Shown here in pieces: positions 47,653 through 57,801 of a DNA stretch of 64,000 nucleotides. Position numbers and translations under genes: made by a program. How positions within the stretch are numbered: the stretch's first letter is position 1; the number at the start of each line of letters is the position of its first letter. Below the pieces are notes generated by a model. The model was given only the letters and a program-made list of their open reading frames with translations. It had not been told where the DNA came from and made no database searches. Origin of the DNA: Costus lasius (Eukaryota > Streptophyta > Magnoliopsida > Zingiberales > Costaceae); contig CM050451.1 of the NCBI GenBank assembly GCA_027563935.2, positions 31,759,565 through 31,823,564 on the forward strand, given 5' to 3'.

Positions 47653-50600
47653 CTAATGGTTGAGAAATCTCAAACCCATATTATTACAGTGCTTCTCATG
47701 CTTCTGCTGCGCCAGAGGCTTGGTAAGTGGGTCTGCCAGATTGTCATCTGTATGAACCTTGCATATTTTGATCTCGCCACGATCAATGATCTCCCGGATC
47801 AAGTGAAACCGTCTCTGTATGTGCTTGGACTTCTGGTGCGACCGCGGTTCCTTTGCTTGTGCAATTGCTCCAGTGTTATCACAGAAGATAACCAAAGGAT
47901 CAGCACTCGAAGGAACGACACCAAGTTCTCTCACGAACTTACGAATCCACACTGCCTCCTTAGATGCTTCCGAGGCTGCAACATACTCGGCTTCTGTTGT
48001 GGAATCAGCAACAGTTGACTGTTTGAAACTCTTCCACACCACTGCTCCACCATTCAAGCTAAAAATATAGCCTGACTGCGATCGGAAATCATCCTGGTCC
48101 GACTGGAACGAAGCGTCAGTATATCCCTCTATACTGAGTTCTTCCTGACCACCATATATCAAGAACATATCTTTGGTCCTCCGCAGATATTTTAAAATGT
48201 TCTTGACCGCAATCCAGTGCGCCAATCCTGGATTACTTTGGAATCGACTGGTCACGCTTAACCCGTAAGCGACGTCTGGGCGAGTACACAACATCGCATA
48301 CATAATGGACCCAATAGCCGAAGCATAAGGCGTATTGTCCATTTCATCTTTCTCAGTCTGTGTTTGTGGACACTGACTCTTCGAAAGATTCAGACCATGT
48401 CTAACTGGAAGATATCCACGTTTAGAATTCTCTAAATGGAATCTCTCCAGGACCTTATCGATGTAAGTACTCTGGCACAGCCCGAGAAGCCTCTTAGATC
48501 TATCCCGGTAGATCTTCACACCTAGTACATAGGCTGCTTCTCCTAAATCTTTCATCTGAAAGCATTTTCCTAACCATGCCTTAACAGCATGCAGTTCAGG
48601 AATATCGTTTCCAATGATTAAGATATCATCGACGTAGAGGATTAGGAATGTAATTACGCTCCCACTAAACCTCTTATATACACACGGGTCATCCTCGTTC
48701 TTTATGAAACCAAACTCAGAGATTGATTCATCAAAACGAATGTTCCAGCTTCTTGATGCTTGTTTCAGCCCATAAATGGACTTCTTTAACTTGCATATTT
48801 TATGACGATCTGATGGATTAGTGAAACCTTCCGGTTGTGTCATATACACATCCTCGTCCAGATTTCCATTGAGGAAAGCTGTTTTCACATCCATCTGCCA
48901 GATCTCATAATCGTAATATGCTGCTATCGCGAAAAGAATCCGAATAGACTTAAACATGGCTACAGGTGAGAAAGTTTCATCATAATCTAACCCGTAGATT
49001 TGTTTGAAACCTTTCGCAACTAGCCTGCCCTTATAGGTAACCACGTTACCATCCATGTCAATCTTCTTCTTGAAGATCCATTTACAGCCTATAGGGATTA
49101 CTCCCGGAGGCGGATCAACCAAATCCCAGACTTGGTTATCTGACATGGAGTCCATCTCGGCTCGCATAGCATCAAGCCATCTAGCTGACTCCGGTGCACT
49201 GACCGCATCCGCATAAGTTAGGGGTTCATCATTTTCAATGATATAGACTCCGTCATAGCGCTCAGGCTGTCGACGGATCCTTCCCGATCTTCGCGGTTCC
49301 CGTGTTATTTGAGCCTCAGGTTGTTCAGTAACCTGTTCTACCGGCTCAGGCTCATCCAACTGTGCTTGACTACTTTGTCCTTCCTCTGGATTCTCATCCA
49401 GCTTTATTTCTCTCCCACTGGCCTCTTGCAGAAGAAATTCCTTCTCAAGAAATATGGCCGTCCGAGCAACAAACACCTTGTTCTCTTTGGGATCGTAGAA
49501 ATAATAACCCTTCGTTTCCTTAGGGTAACCGACAAAGATGCATTTGTCAGATCTGCTCTCTAGTTTCCCAGAGGTGAGCTTTTTGACATAAGCCTCGCAA
49601 CCCCAGATCCTGATAAATGTCAAGCTAGGCTGTTTCCCATACCATAACTCATATGGCATCTTTGAAACTGCCTTGGATGGCACTCGGTTTAGTACCTTTG
49701 CAGCTGTTTCCAGTGCAAAACCCCAAAAGGAATATGGAAGAGTAGCCTGACTCATCATAGAACGAACCATATCAAGTAACGTTCTATTTCTCCTCTCGGA
49801 CACACCATTCCACTGCGGTGTTCCTGGCGGAGTGAGCTGTGAGATAATCCCACACTCCTTCAGATAGTCAGTAAACGTATGACTCAGGTATTCTCCACCT
49901 CGATCAGAACGAAGTGCCTTGATATTTCGGCCTAACTGATTTTGTACTTCATTTTTGAACTCTTTGAACTTGTCAAAAGATTCACTTTTATGTCTCATTA
50001 AATAGACATATCCATACCTACTAAAATCATCAGTAAAGGTAATGAAGTACTGATAGCCACCTCTGGCATGTTTACTAAATGGCCCACACACATCACTGTG
50101 TATAAGGTCCAGTAAACCTGAAGTCCTTTGACCTTTGTGAGGAAAAGGTGACTTCGTCATTTTACCCATCAAACAAGCTTTGCATGTATCAATCTCCTCA
50201 TAGGAGAAAGATCCCAGCAGTCCATGATCATGCAACCGCTTAATGCGCTTCTCGTTTATATGGCCTAAACGACTATGCCATAGCAAGGTGCTGTCATCAG
50301 CATACTTGGCTTTCTTATTATCAATGTTTTGTATAGAATTTTCCATGTCCAACATGTATAACCCATTGTTAATTGAACCAGTTGCATACACAATATTATC
50401 TAGAGATAAAACACACTTTGAAATATTGCATTCAAAGGCAAATCCTTTCCTGACAAGAGCAGGAATAGAGATAATATTCTTTGTGATACTTGGTACAAAA
50501 TAACAATTGTTTAATTCTAATACAATGCCAGATGGTAAAGTAATGAAATAGTCTCCTACAGCAACAGCAGCAACCCGTGCCCCGTTTCCAACTCGTAGGT

Positions 50601-51537
50601 CTACCTCATGCTGTCCCACCTGCCTTCTTCTCTTGAGTTCCTGCACATTTGAACAAATGTGAACTCCACATGCAGTGTCCAACACCCATGATATAGTAGA
50701 AGAAGATAACATGACCTCAGTCACATATATACCTGAGCCAGAAGCGATGCTTCCCCTCTTATCTCCTTGGAGCGCTTTACAGTCCTTTTTCCAGTGACCC
50801 AGCTGGCCACAGTGGAAACACCTGTTATCCTTCGACCGCTTCACCTTCTGTTTCAGGGCCTTACTGTAGTTCTTGACAGGGGCCTTGCCCTTCTTCCCCT
50901 TCTTCTTGTTCCTAGAAGGAACCATCAAGACAGAGGTTGAAGGCTTACCCTTCAGAGTTTCCTCAGTAGTCAAGAGCATATTCAGCAGCTCTGCCGGCGT
51001 ACAATCGATTTTGTTCATATTAAAGTTAATGATGAACGCATCGAAAGAAGGCGGGAGAGACTGCAGAATAATATCCACAACAAGCTCCTGGTTGATGGTA
51101 TGCCCCAGTTTCTCCAGAGCCTCCTTGTGCCCAATCATCTTGAGCACGTGAGCTCCCACTGGGCTCCCCTCAGCCAGTTTGCTCTGAAAGAAGAGCTTCG
51201 TCAGATTATAGCGCTCAGTCCTCGCCTGTGCAGCATACAGCATCTTGAGGTTCGCTATAATCTCTATAGCCGACATATCCTCATGCTGACGCTGCAGCGG
51301 TGGCGTCATAGACGCTAGCATCAGGCAAGCGACATCAATGCTATCATTGACGTGCTTTTCGTAGGCATCCCGAACCGCCCTTGCGGCGTTCGGAGCGGGC
51401 TGCGGCGGTATCGCCGTCTCGAGGACATACAGTTTCCTCTCTGCCTTAAGAACGATCTTAAGGTGTCCAAACCAGTCAGAGAAGTTCGGCCCAGCAAACT
51501 TCTCCCTTTCCAGTAGGGATCGCACATTGAAGCTCAT
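47653..51537 (-). CDS. E5 gag-pol polyprotein, intact 1294 codons
   Basis: Uninterrupted copia polyprotein of the same length as that of E4, so residue numbers match: gag; CCHC zinc knuckle (C240 to C253); protease at D287 (LDTACG); integrase HHCC (H421, H426, C452, C455) and DD35E (D482, D545, E581); linker; RT with D883 and YVDD 968-971 (FLILYVDD); RNase H with D1141, E1182, D1220 (CDNTGAIA, the expected G at 1223) and D1269. ATG at 51535-51537, stop at 47653-47655. All catalytic residues expected for integration and reverse transcription are present, so this is the best candidate here for a working polyprotein. How gag is made in excess from one frame cannot be read from the sequence. Confidence 0.97.
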   Translation of the reverse strand: MSFNVRSLLEREKFAGPNFSDWFGHLKIVLKAERKLYVLETAIPPQPAPNAARAVRDAYEKHVNDSIDVACLMLASMTPPLQRQHEDMSAIEIIANLKMLYAAQARTERYNLTKLFFQSKLAEGSPVGAHVLKMIGHKEALEKLGHTINQELVVDIILQSLPPSFDAFIINFNMNKIDCTPAELLNMLLTTEETLKGKPSTSVLMVPSRNKKKGKKGKAPVKNYSKALKQKVKRSKDNRCFHCGQLGHWKKDCKALQGDKRGSIASGSGIYVTEVMLSSSTISWVLDTACGVHICSNVQELKRRRQVGQHEVDLRVGNGARVAAVAVGDYFITLPSGIVLELNNCYFVPSITKNIISIPALVRKGFAFECNISKCVLSLDNIVYATGSINNGLYMLDMENSIQNIDNKKAKYADDSTLLWHSRLGHINEKRIKRLHDHGLLGSFSYEEIDTCKACLMGKMTKSPFPHKGQRTSGLLDLIHSDVCGPFSKHARGGYQYFITFTDDFSRYGYVYLMRHKSESFDKFKEFKNEVQNQLGRNIKALRSDRGGEYLSHTFTDYLKECGIISQLTPPGTPQWNGVSERRNRTLLDMVRSMMSQATLPYSFWGFALETAAKVLNRVPSKAVSKMPYELWYGKQPSLTFIRIWGCEAYVKKLTSGKLESRSDKCIFVGYPKETKGYYFYDPKENKVFVARTAIFLEKEFLLQEASGREIKLDENPEEGQSSQAQLDEPEPVEQVTEQPEAQITREPRRSGRIRRQPERYDGVYIIENDEPLTYADAVSAPESARWLDAMRAEMDSMSDNQVWDLVDPPPGVIPIGCKWIFKKKIDMDGNVVTYKGRLVAKGFKQIYGLDYDETFSPVAMFKSIRILFAIAAYYDYEIWQMDVKTAFLNGNLDEDVYMTQPEGFTNPSDRHKICKLKKSIYGLKQASRSWNIRFDESISEFGFIKNEDDPCVYKRFSGSVITFLILYVDDILIIGNDIPELHAVKAWLGKCFQMKDLGEAAYVLGVKIYRDRSKRLLGLCQSTYIDKVLERFHLENSKRGYLPVRHGLNLSKSQCPQTQTEKDEMDNTPYASAIGSIMYAMLCTRPDVAYGLSVTSRFQSNPGLAHWIAVKNILKYLRRTKDMFLIYGGQEELSIEGYTDASFQSDQDDFRSQSGYIFSLNGGAVVWKSFKQSTVADSTTEAEYVAASEASKEAVWIRKFVRELGVVPSSADPLVIFCDNTGAIAQAKEPRSHQKSKHIQRRFHLIREIIDRGEIKICKVHTDDNLADPLTKPLAQQKHEKHCNNMGLRFLNH

Positions 51538-53158
51538 GGTGTTCGTTGCTGCAGGAATCTACAACAAGCAAGAACAGCAAGGTCAGTATCAATGTTCAGA
51601 ATCAATCCAGGACTTAAGAAAGATTCTTTTCTCACTATTTTGTCTGACTGAAAAATCCAGTAAACAGTCCGAAAGAGTAACACTCTTTTAGTGAGATGGG
51701 ATCCAGATTTCATACTTGGTCTCCGCGTCCCGCTCAGGCGAGATAAGTTGCACAGAGATGACAAGCACTAATTTCTGGTAGGCTGTCCCAGCCAATCGCC
51801 AACCCGTGCGATTCCCCTTCATCTTGGCAATCCAGCAGACTGTGCCAACTGAGTTGGTACAACACAGTCTCTGATCCCAGAGATGGCTGCCTCCATGTGC
51901 TACCATATGCGCCACATATGTAGCCTACATGGTCAAGCTGACCTGACCTACTCCCTGGACCACCACGTGCTATGCTGAGCAACGAGAGGGGATAAATCCC
52001 AACTCTGTAACACGCAGGTGAAATCCAGCACCGTCTGAAGATAGATGGACGTGCCCACTGAGTGGGTTCAACACGGCTCCAACGATAATCAGAAAGGTGA
52101 GGTTTCGTGTCAGAAGGCTTATCGAGCTTGATATGTTAGCGTTGGATTTTAACGGTCTTTTATCTTCTTACTATCAGGCATATCCTATGGCTATAGTAGA
52201 AGATAAACTTAAACATGCAATTCTAATTATTAGCAATAAGTAGAAAGCATGATCTTATGTGGTAAAAGCCCATGAACCCTAGTAAGACCTTAATTTTACT
52301 TAAGTCTTCACTCGAGCTCCTTGGCATCTCATCTGGTCCAACCTAGGGCCCTAGCGCCAAGAGCACCTCAGGTGCACCACCAGGTGAATGCCCCTCTTGG
52401 ATGTGTGCTTTTGTGCTCTTGTCTAATCAAAGTACATTTGATCTATCTAGACAAGGTTGACTCGCAGGTCAACAACATATTATAAATTAAGTACAATGTG
52501 ATTCGCAGATCACAAATTAATTTACAATTTTTTAAATCCAGGCACGCAGGCCCCAGCACAGCACACAAATGGGCAACCCACATAAGACTAAATAAACAAG
52601 CATATGGTTCAATCAACATGTGATCCAATCAAGAAATTAAAATTTTGAAAAAACCCCATGGCATCAATTTTAATTTCCTTATGAGCCCTACAACCTTACA
52701 ATGGTCCATTGATGGGGATCCACTCATCCATCTAGTTAGATCTTTTGCCCTTGCATGCACCGAGTCCTAACTGACCCGTGTTGACCTGATGGTCAACCAT
52801 GCATGCGTCAAGGGCTGAACCACCCTCATGAGTTTTGGCAAGCGGGTGTGACCCCGGGCCTAACTCAAGTATGTTCAGTAATTGTCTCAACCAGACCTCG
52901 CTACACGCCTTTGATGCAGTCAACCTATAGCCACCTCGTGCTTGCGCACAGGTGCTATCTGGTCGACCCATCTAGGCTGTCAGATGGTCTGATCAGACTA
53001 GCTTGATCTATACTAGATGATGCCTTCAACCCCATCAACCCATTTAAGGATTTAATGTAGTGGCACCTTAGATCTAATCAACCGCGCAAGATGTAAGTTT
53101 TGTAAAACACTTAGAGCATGCGCAAACATACAAACAAAGTTGATAACCCTTAGATCTA

Positions 53159-53218
53159 AGGGGGTCCCCTTCAAGGGGGAGCGCAAACTTTAGGGGGTCC
53201 CCTTCAAGGGGGAGCGCA
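53159..53218 (-). repeat. Duplicate of an LTR-end motif in E5 leader
   Basis: The 27-bp unit containing GGTCCCCTTCAAGGGGG occurs at 53159-53185 and 53192-53218. The same unit forms the terminal part of the solo LTR (8065 on) and the E4 LTRs, but not the LTRs of E5 itself. Confidence 0.85.
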
Positions 53219-53227
53219 TACATAGCC

Positions 53228-53311
53228 CATGATACAAGCGCAATCTACATGTTAGCATGATACAAGCGCAATCTACATGTTAGCATGATACAAGCGCAAT
53301 CTACATGTAAA
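53228..53311. repeat. 28-bp tandem repeat, three units, in E5 leader
   Basis: Units starting CATGATACAAGCGCAATC at 53228, 53256 and 53284; the last one diverges at its end. Confidence 0.92.
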
Positions 53312-53407
53312 TGTAACCATGCATCATGAAAACAAAGCATCAAGTAAGCGCAAGAAGCATGGATCACAAATACTTCTAGCAATCATATAGATCATATGGA
53401 GAGCCTA

Positions 53408-53419
53408 GCTCTGATACCA
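53408..53419 (-). other. E5 primer binding site (tRNA-Met)
   Basis: Plus strand GCTCTGATACCA, an exact reverse complement of TGGTATCAGAGC, two bases from the LTR. Confidence 0.95.
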
Positions 53420-53421
53420 GC

Positions 53422-55098
53422 TGAAGGAACCCCTAATAAAGGGGGAAGGAAACCCTATACATGCGCATCTAGCATGCAATGCGGAAAAAGGGCTTCTAAA
53501 GATCGCATATGAACTATATAATCAACTTAAACCAACTTAAGATCATGATATGATCTTACCATTGCCATGGATGGAAGGCTGCTTGGAAGAAGAAAACAAG
53601 GTTGATCTCCTCCAAAAGGTGCGCACACAAGAAGACAAAGACTACTCCCTTCTCAACTTTGTGCTAGCAAAAGCTTCAAGGGGTCTTATCGCATGAAGGA
53701 GATGATGAACTCTTGGCCGATCTTTCTTCTCGTCACTTTCACCACACAAGAAAGTGTGTGTCGTCGAGAGCAAGATGATGGAGAGGAGCGTTAGCCAAAC
53801 TTGTGATCGAATGTGGAGACATTCATCACAATTGTCAAACCGAAATGCCATAAATGGCAAGTCATCAAAGCTTGCGTTATGCGTTCACATGAAGTGAACC
53901 AAACGCATAGCTCTCCTCTCAAATGAACCAAGCGCTCACATGTGAGCCGGTTCAATTCAATTGGTCCAATGACCAAACCAAATCAGCCCAATAATCGGTT
54001 CAGACCAAATTAAACCCTAAGGTTCAAAATCTGACCGTTCATCCTTTTAATGCTCTTGATCTCTTCGATCTAGCATCCACACTCTCGATCTAAGCTTACC
54101 GATCTCAAGCCCTAATCAATCAAACATGATCAGACTGGATCTCACTTACAATCAGAGTTTAATCTCCTTTAAACTGAACTCGAACAATTCAGTCCACACG
54201 ATCTGACTTAAGTAGCCATATCATCAAATTGTGCGACCCTAAGGGTTTCCTTTAAATGTCGGTAACGATAACTTACGTTATCACGATCAGCGAGGGGTAT
54301 CTAGCAACACATCACTGTCTCCCGATATAAAGGAAAGAGTCTTCCAAGACTCCACCCAACCACAGCATAAGTGTGAATCAACTCACTAGGCATGCATGAT
54401 TCCTTTGCCACTGGATGTTCTTATTGGACAAGCATGTCAAGCCTGTAACTCCAATACGATGAGCATGATTAGATCAGATGCACATAGTCATCTGGGTATG
54501 GCCATACACTTCCTCAATCATCTCATATAGGGGGGCCCTTTAGAACATCACACTCCTTAAACAAGGAGACGGCAATCCTTTATCTATCACAAGTGCCCTA
54601 ACCTGACTCAAGCTCACCATCCAAGATAGTCTATAATCATTATGTTTCAAATGATATTGAACTACCTCAAAACAATGACAATCATCATTTAGAAACATAA
54701 GTGATCTCAAGTCAAAGGACATGTGCCACTTAGTGCTTACAAGGATCATTCACATTGTGACAAGCAATGGAATATCCGAGTAGGGTCTGTCCAGTACATC
54801 CAATGTACCCATGAGTCTACATCTTATTCCATGCTCGAAGCATCCTATAAGATTAGCACTCATATCAGTCTCAATCATATCAAGGCTGTCTCATGTTCAC
54901 CAAGATATCTCGACTAAGGACATATAGCCTGTCAGCCTAGCTGAACAGCTTTGAGACATTATTCAGAAGTACACTTATTACAGCAGACAAGGTAACAACC
55001 TGAATAATAACCATGCCTTTATAAACTTAAGAGTTTATTACATGATACTTATACAATCCCAAGGCCTCAAACATTAGCCTTAAGGGCATACCCCAACA
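53422..55098 (-). repeat. E5 5' LTR
   Basis: Begins TGAAGGAACCCC and ends CCCCAACA; 1677 bp, practically identical to its partner. Confidence 0.97.
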
Positions 55099-55103
55099 CT
55101 TGA
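55099..55103. repeat. Target site duplication CTTGA, right copy (E5)
   Basis: Matches 45951-45955. Confidence 0.95.
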
Positions 55104-55723
55104 ACCATTGGTTCAATGAGATCTAGACCAAATGGCTTGGGCTGGTTTGATTTGGTCTTTGAACCAAATGCATCTAAACCGAATTGCTTTGAACCGGTTC
55201 ACTTATGTGAACGTATGGTTCAAAGGCAAGAGGAGTTTTCGATGGTTAAAGAGGGGTTTTAAGTGAAGTTAAAACTTGCCAAATTGGGAAGGCGTTTTGC
55301 TAGTGGAAAACGCTCCCATGCTTTGAACGCCTCTCTAGCCTCTTCCTCCTTTCGCTTTGGGTGTTCTTCACGTGAAGGTGAGCATTCGGCCAGCAAGAAG
55401 TCTTCTCTCTCAATCTCCTTCACGCGACAAGGGGCACTTGAAGATCCTTGCTAGCACAAGGAGCGACAAGAAGAAAGCTACTTCTCATCTTGTGTGCGCA
55501 TCTTGTGGAGGAGACCCCTTTCGATCTCTTCTTCCAAGACACCATCCAAGCGATGGCAATGGTATGATATTTCTTCTAGATCTATCTACATTACAAGGTA
55601 TTGAAAGTTGATCATATGTCATATAAATCGATCATGGAAACCCTTGCTTCCGCTCAAAAGCTCTATATGCGCTTACCTTTAGGGTTTCACCCCCTTGCGC
55701 TCCCCCTTGAAGGGGACTCTTCA
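55104..55723 (+). repeat. E4 3' LTR, second part
   Basis: Continues the E4 LTR after E5 and ends GGACTCTTCA. With 44876-45955 it totals 1700 bp, the length of the 5' LTR. Confidence 0.95.
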
Positions 55724-55725
55724 AT

Positions 55726-55737
55726 TGGTATCAGAGC
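55726..55737 (+). other. Second primer binding site after the E4 3' LTR
   Basis: TGGTATCAGAGC again, two bases after the LTR end. A genuine 3' LTR should be followed by flanking DNA, so this marks the start of a second, tandem internal region. Confidence 0.95.
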
Positions 55738-57267
55738 GTAGCGGTTCTATATATGTTCATATGATTGCTTCATGTTGCTTGTTTGTGATCCGAGTATGCT
55801 ATTACATGTTATAGATCTATATTGAAGTTTCATCTTGTTTGCGCATGTTACCATGTATCTAGTTGCGCATGTTAATGAAGATGAAAGCTTCTTACTTTGT
55901 TGTTGCGCATGTTGTAAGTTGTTTTTACCTAAAAACTTGTACCATCTTGCGCGCTCCATCTAGATCTATAAGCGCCTACTATAAACCCTTAGACGGGTTG
56001 ATAGGGTTGAAGTCACAGTCGAGTCTAGATCCAAATAGTCTGATCAGACCATCTGACAGCCTAGATGGGTTGACCAGATAGCACCTGTGCGCAAGCACGA
56101 GGTGGCTATAGGTCGACTGCATCAAGGGCGTGTAGCGAGGTCTGGTTGAGACGACTAGTGAACACACATGAGTTAGGCCCGGGGTCACACCCGCTTGCCG
56201 AAACTCATGAGGGTTGTTCAGCCCTTTGCGCATGCATGGTTGATCATTAGGTCAACTCAAGTCAGTTAGGACTTGGTGCATGCAAGGGCAGTGGATCTGA
56301 CTGGATGGATGAGTGGATCCCCATCAATGGACCGTTGTAAGGTTGTAGGGCACATAAGAAAATTAAAATTGATCCCAATGGGTTTTTCAAAAATTTTATT
56401 TTCTTGTTAAAGGATCACATGTTGATTGGATGCCATGATATATGTTTATTTCATCTTATGTGGGTTGCCCTTTTAATGTCTGCTGTGCTGGCGCCTGCGA
56501 GCCTGGATTAAAATTGTAAATTAATTTATATTGTGATCTGCGCATCACTTTTATTTAATTTATAATGTGTAATTGACCTACGAGCCAATCATGTCTAGAT
56601 AGATTAAATTGTAAGTTTAATCAGACATGAGCACATAGCACAGTTGGCAGAGGCGCATGCAGCAGAGGCTTGACCAGGTGGGAGGTCTAGGGTTCGACCC
56701 TATGACAGGCGCATCTACCTGGTGGGTGCACCTGAGCTGCAGAAGGCGCTTAGGCCCTGGTCTGGGCCAGATGAGAGGCAAAAGACCCAAGAAGAGCTAA
56801 AGTGAAGACTTAAGTTAACTTAAGGTCTTACTTAGGGTTAATGGGCTTTTACCACATAAGATCAGCATGCTTTCTACTTATCGTTTATAATTAGAATTGC
56901 ATGATTTATTTATCTTCTGCTATCACCATAGGGTTTGCATGATAGTTAAGAAGATAAAAGACCGTTAAAATCCAATGCTAAAATATCAAGCTCGATAGCC
57001 TTCTGACGCGAAACCTCACTATTATGACTATCGTTGGAGCCGTGTTGTACCCACTCAGTGGGCACGTCCATCTATCTTCAGACGGTGTGCGATTTCACCT
57101 GCGTGTTACAGAGAAGGGATTTATCGCTTCTCGTTGCTCAGCATAGCACGTGGTGGTCCAGGGAGTAGGTCAGGTCAGCTTGACCATGTAGGCTACATAT
57201 GTGGCGCATATGGTAGCACATGGAGGCAGCCATCTGTGGGATCAGAGACTGTGTTGTACCAACTCAG
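55738..57267 (+). other. Second, truncated copy of the E4 leader
   Basis: Nearly identical to 39128-40657 (a handful of differences, for example near 56492, 56532 and 57022). It includes the tRNA-like domain (A-box 56636-56647, B-box 56691-56700) and the first palindrome (57050-57062), and stops within the second palindrome at CCAACTCAGTT. No gag follows. Confidence 0.93.
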
Positions 57268-57291
57268 TTATGACCACAGCCAGGATTTGTA
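57268..57291. other. Templated filler at the E4/E3 junction
   Basis: The 22 bases 57268-57289 (TTATGACCACAGCC...) are identical to 57876-57897 in the old pol remnant 0.6 kb downstream. The first TT is shared with the leader; two further bases precede the LTR sequence. Typical of repair that copies a nearby template. Confidence 0.85.
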
Positions 57292-57796
57292 CCCTAACAT
57301 GACTCATGTTCATTATCCAAGATAGTCTATAACCATTATGTTTCAAATGATATTGAACTACCTCAAAACAATGCCAAACATCATTTAGAAACACAAGTGA
57401 TCTCAAGTCAGAGGAAATATGCCACTTGTTTGCATATAAGGATTATTCACATTGTGACAAGCAATTGAATATCCTAAGTAGGGTCTGTCCAGTACATCCA
57501 ATGTACCCATGAGTCTACATCTTATTCCATGCTCGAAGCATCCTATAAGATTAGAACACATATTAGTCTCAATCATATCAAGGCTGTCTCATGTTCACCA
57601 AGATATCTCGACTAAGGACAATACTGCATGTCAGCCAAGCTGAACAGCATTGAGACATTATTCAGAAGTATACATATTGCAGCAGATGATGTAACAACCT
57701 GAATAACAACCATTGCCTTTATAAACATAGAGTTTATACATGCTACTGAAATAATCCCAAGGCCTCAAACATTAGCCTTAAGGGCATACCCCAACA
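57292..57796 (-). repeat. E3 5' LTR, part after E4, with 75-bp overlap
   Basis: 57292-57366 repeats 37339-37413; 57367-57796 completes the E3 LTR to CATACCCCAACA. Without E4 and the overlap the LTR is about 1646 bp, in line with its partner given the longer G run. Confidence 0.92.
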
Positions 57797-57801
57797 GTAT
57801 A
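57797..57801. repeat. Target site duplication GTATA, right copy (E3)
   Basis: Matches 28828-28832. Confidence 0.92.

Larger units (their letters stand above)
51538..53407 (-). other. E5 leader
   Basis: Non-coding leader of about 1.87 kb with both palindromes (CCAACTGAGTTGG 51845-51857, CCCACTGAGTGGG 52054-52066). The tRNA-like domain seen in the sister elements is mostly deleted here (about 52370-52420). Two local repeat clusters lie near the primer site (53159-53311). Confidence 0.85.
45956..55098 (-). mobile_element. E5: complete, youngest-looking Angela-like Ty1/copia element
   Basis: A 9143-bp minus-strand element inside the E4 3' LTR: LTRs 45956-47632 and 53422-55098 (1677 bp each), polypurine tract, intact 1294-codon gag-pol, leader and canonical primer site, with perfect CTTGA duplications. 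Only one difference between the LTRs was noticed by eye (A at 47402, G at 54868), which implies a very recent insertion. It has everything an autonomous copy needs. Confidence 0.97.
37414..57267 (+). mobile_element. E4: Angela-like Ty1/copia with intact gag-pol and a partial second tandem copy
   Basis: A plus-strand element: 5' LTR 37414-39113, primer site, leader, gag-pol 40971-44855, polypurine tract, 3' LTR (44876-45955 plus 55099-55723, split by E5). Instead of ending there, the sequence goes on with a second primer site (55726-55737) and about 1.5 kb of leader nearly identical to the first, then breaks off inside a leader palindrome. It is not flanked by a 5-bp duplication; a 75-bp duplication of E3 LTR and a 22-bp filler are at the right junction. 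Confidence 0.92.
28833..57796 (-). mobile_element. E3: Angela-like Ty1/copia, defective, host of E4 and E5
   Basis: A minus-strand element: 3' LTR 28833-30469, broken gag-pol, leader, primer site 36184-36195, and 5' LTR 36198-37413 continued at 57292/57367-57796. GTATA flanks the whole. The 5' LTR is split by E4, which is itself split by E5. LTR differences by eye are about a dozen. It is inserted in old pol remnant B before its RNase H region. Confidence 0.93.

Noticed and set aside
53228..53311. CRISPR-like array
   Set aside because: Three directly adjoining 28-bp units without spacers in a plant retrotransposon leader: a simple tandem repeat.
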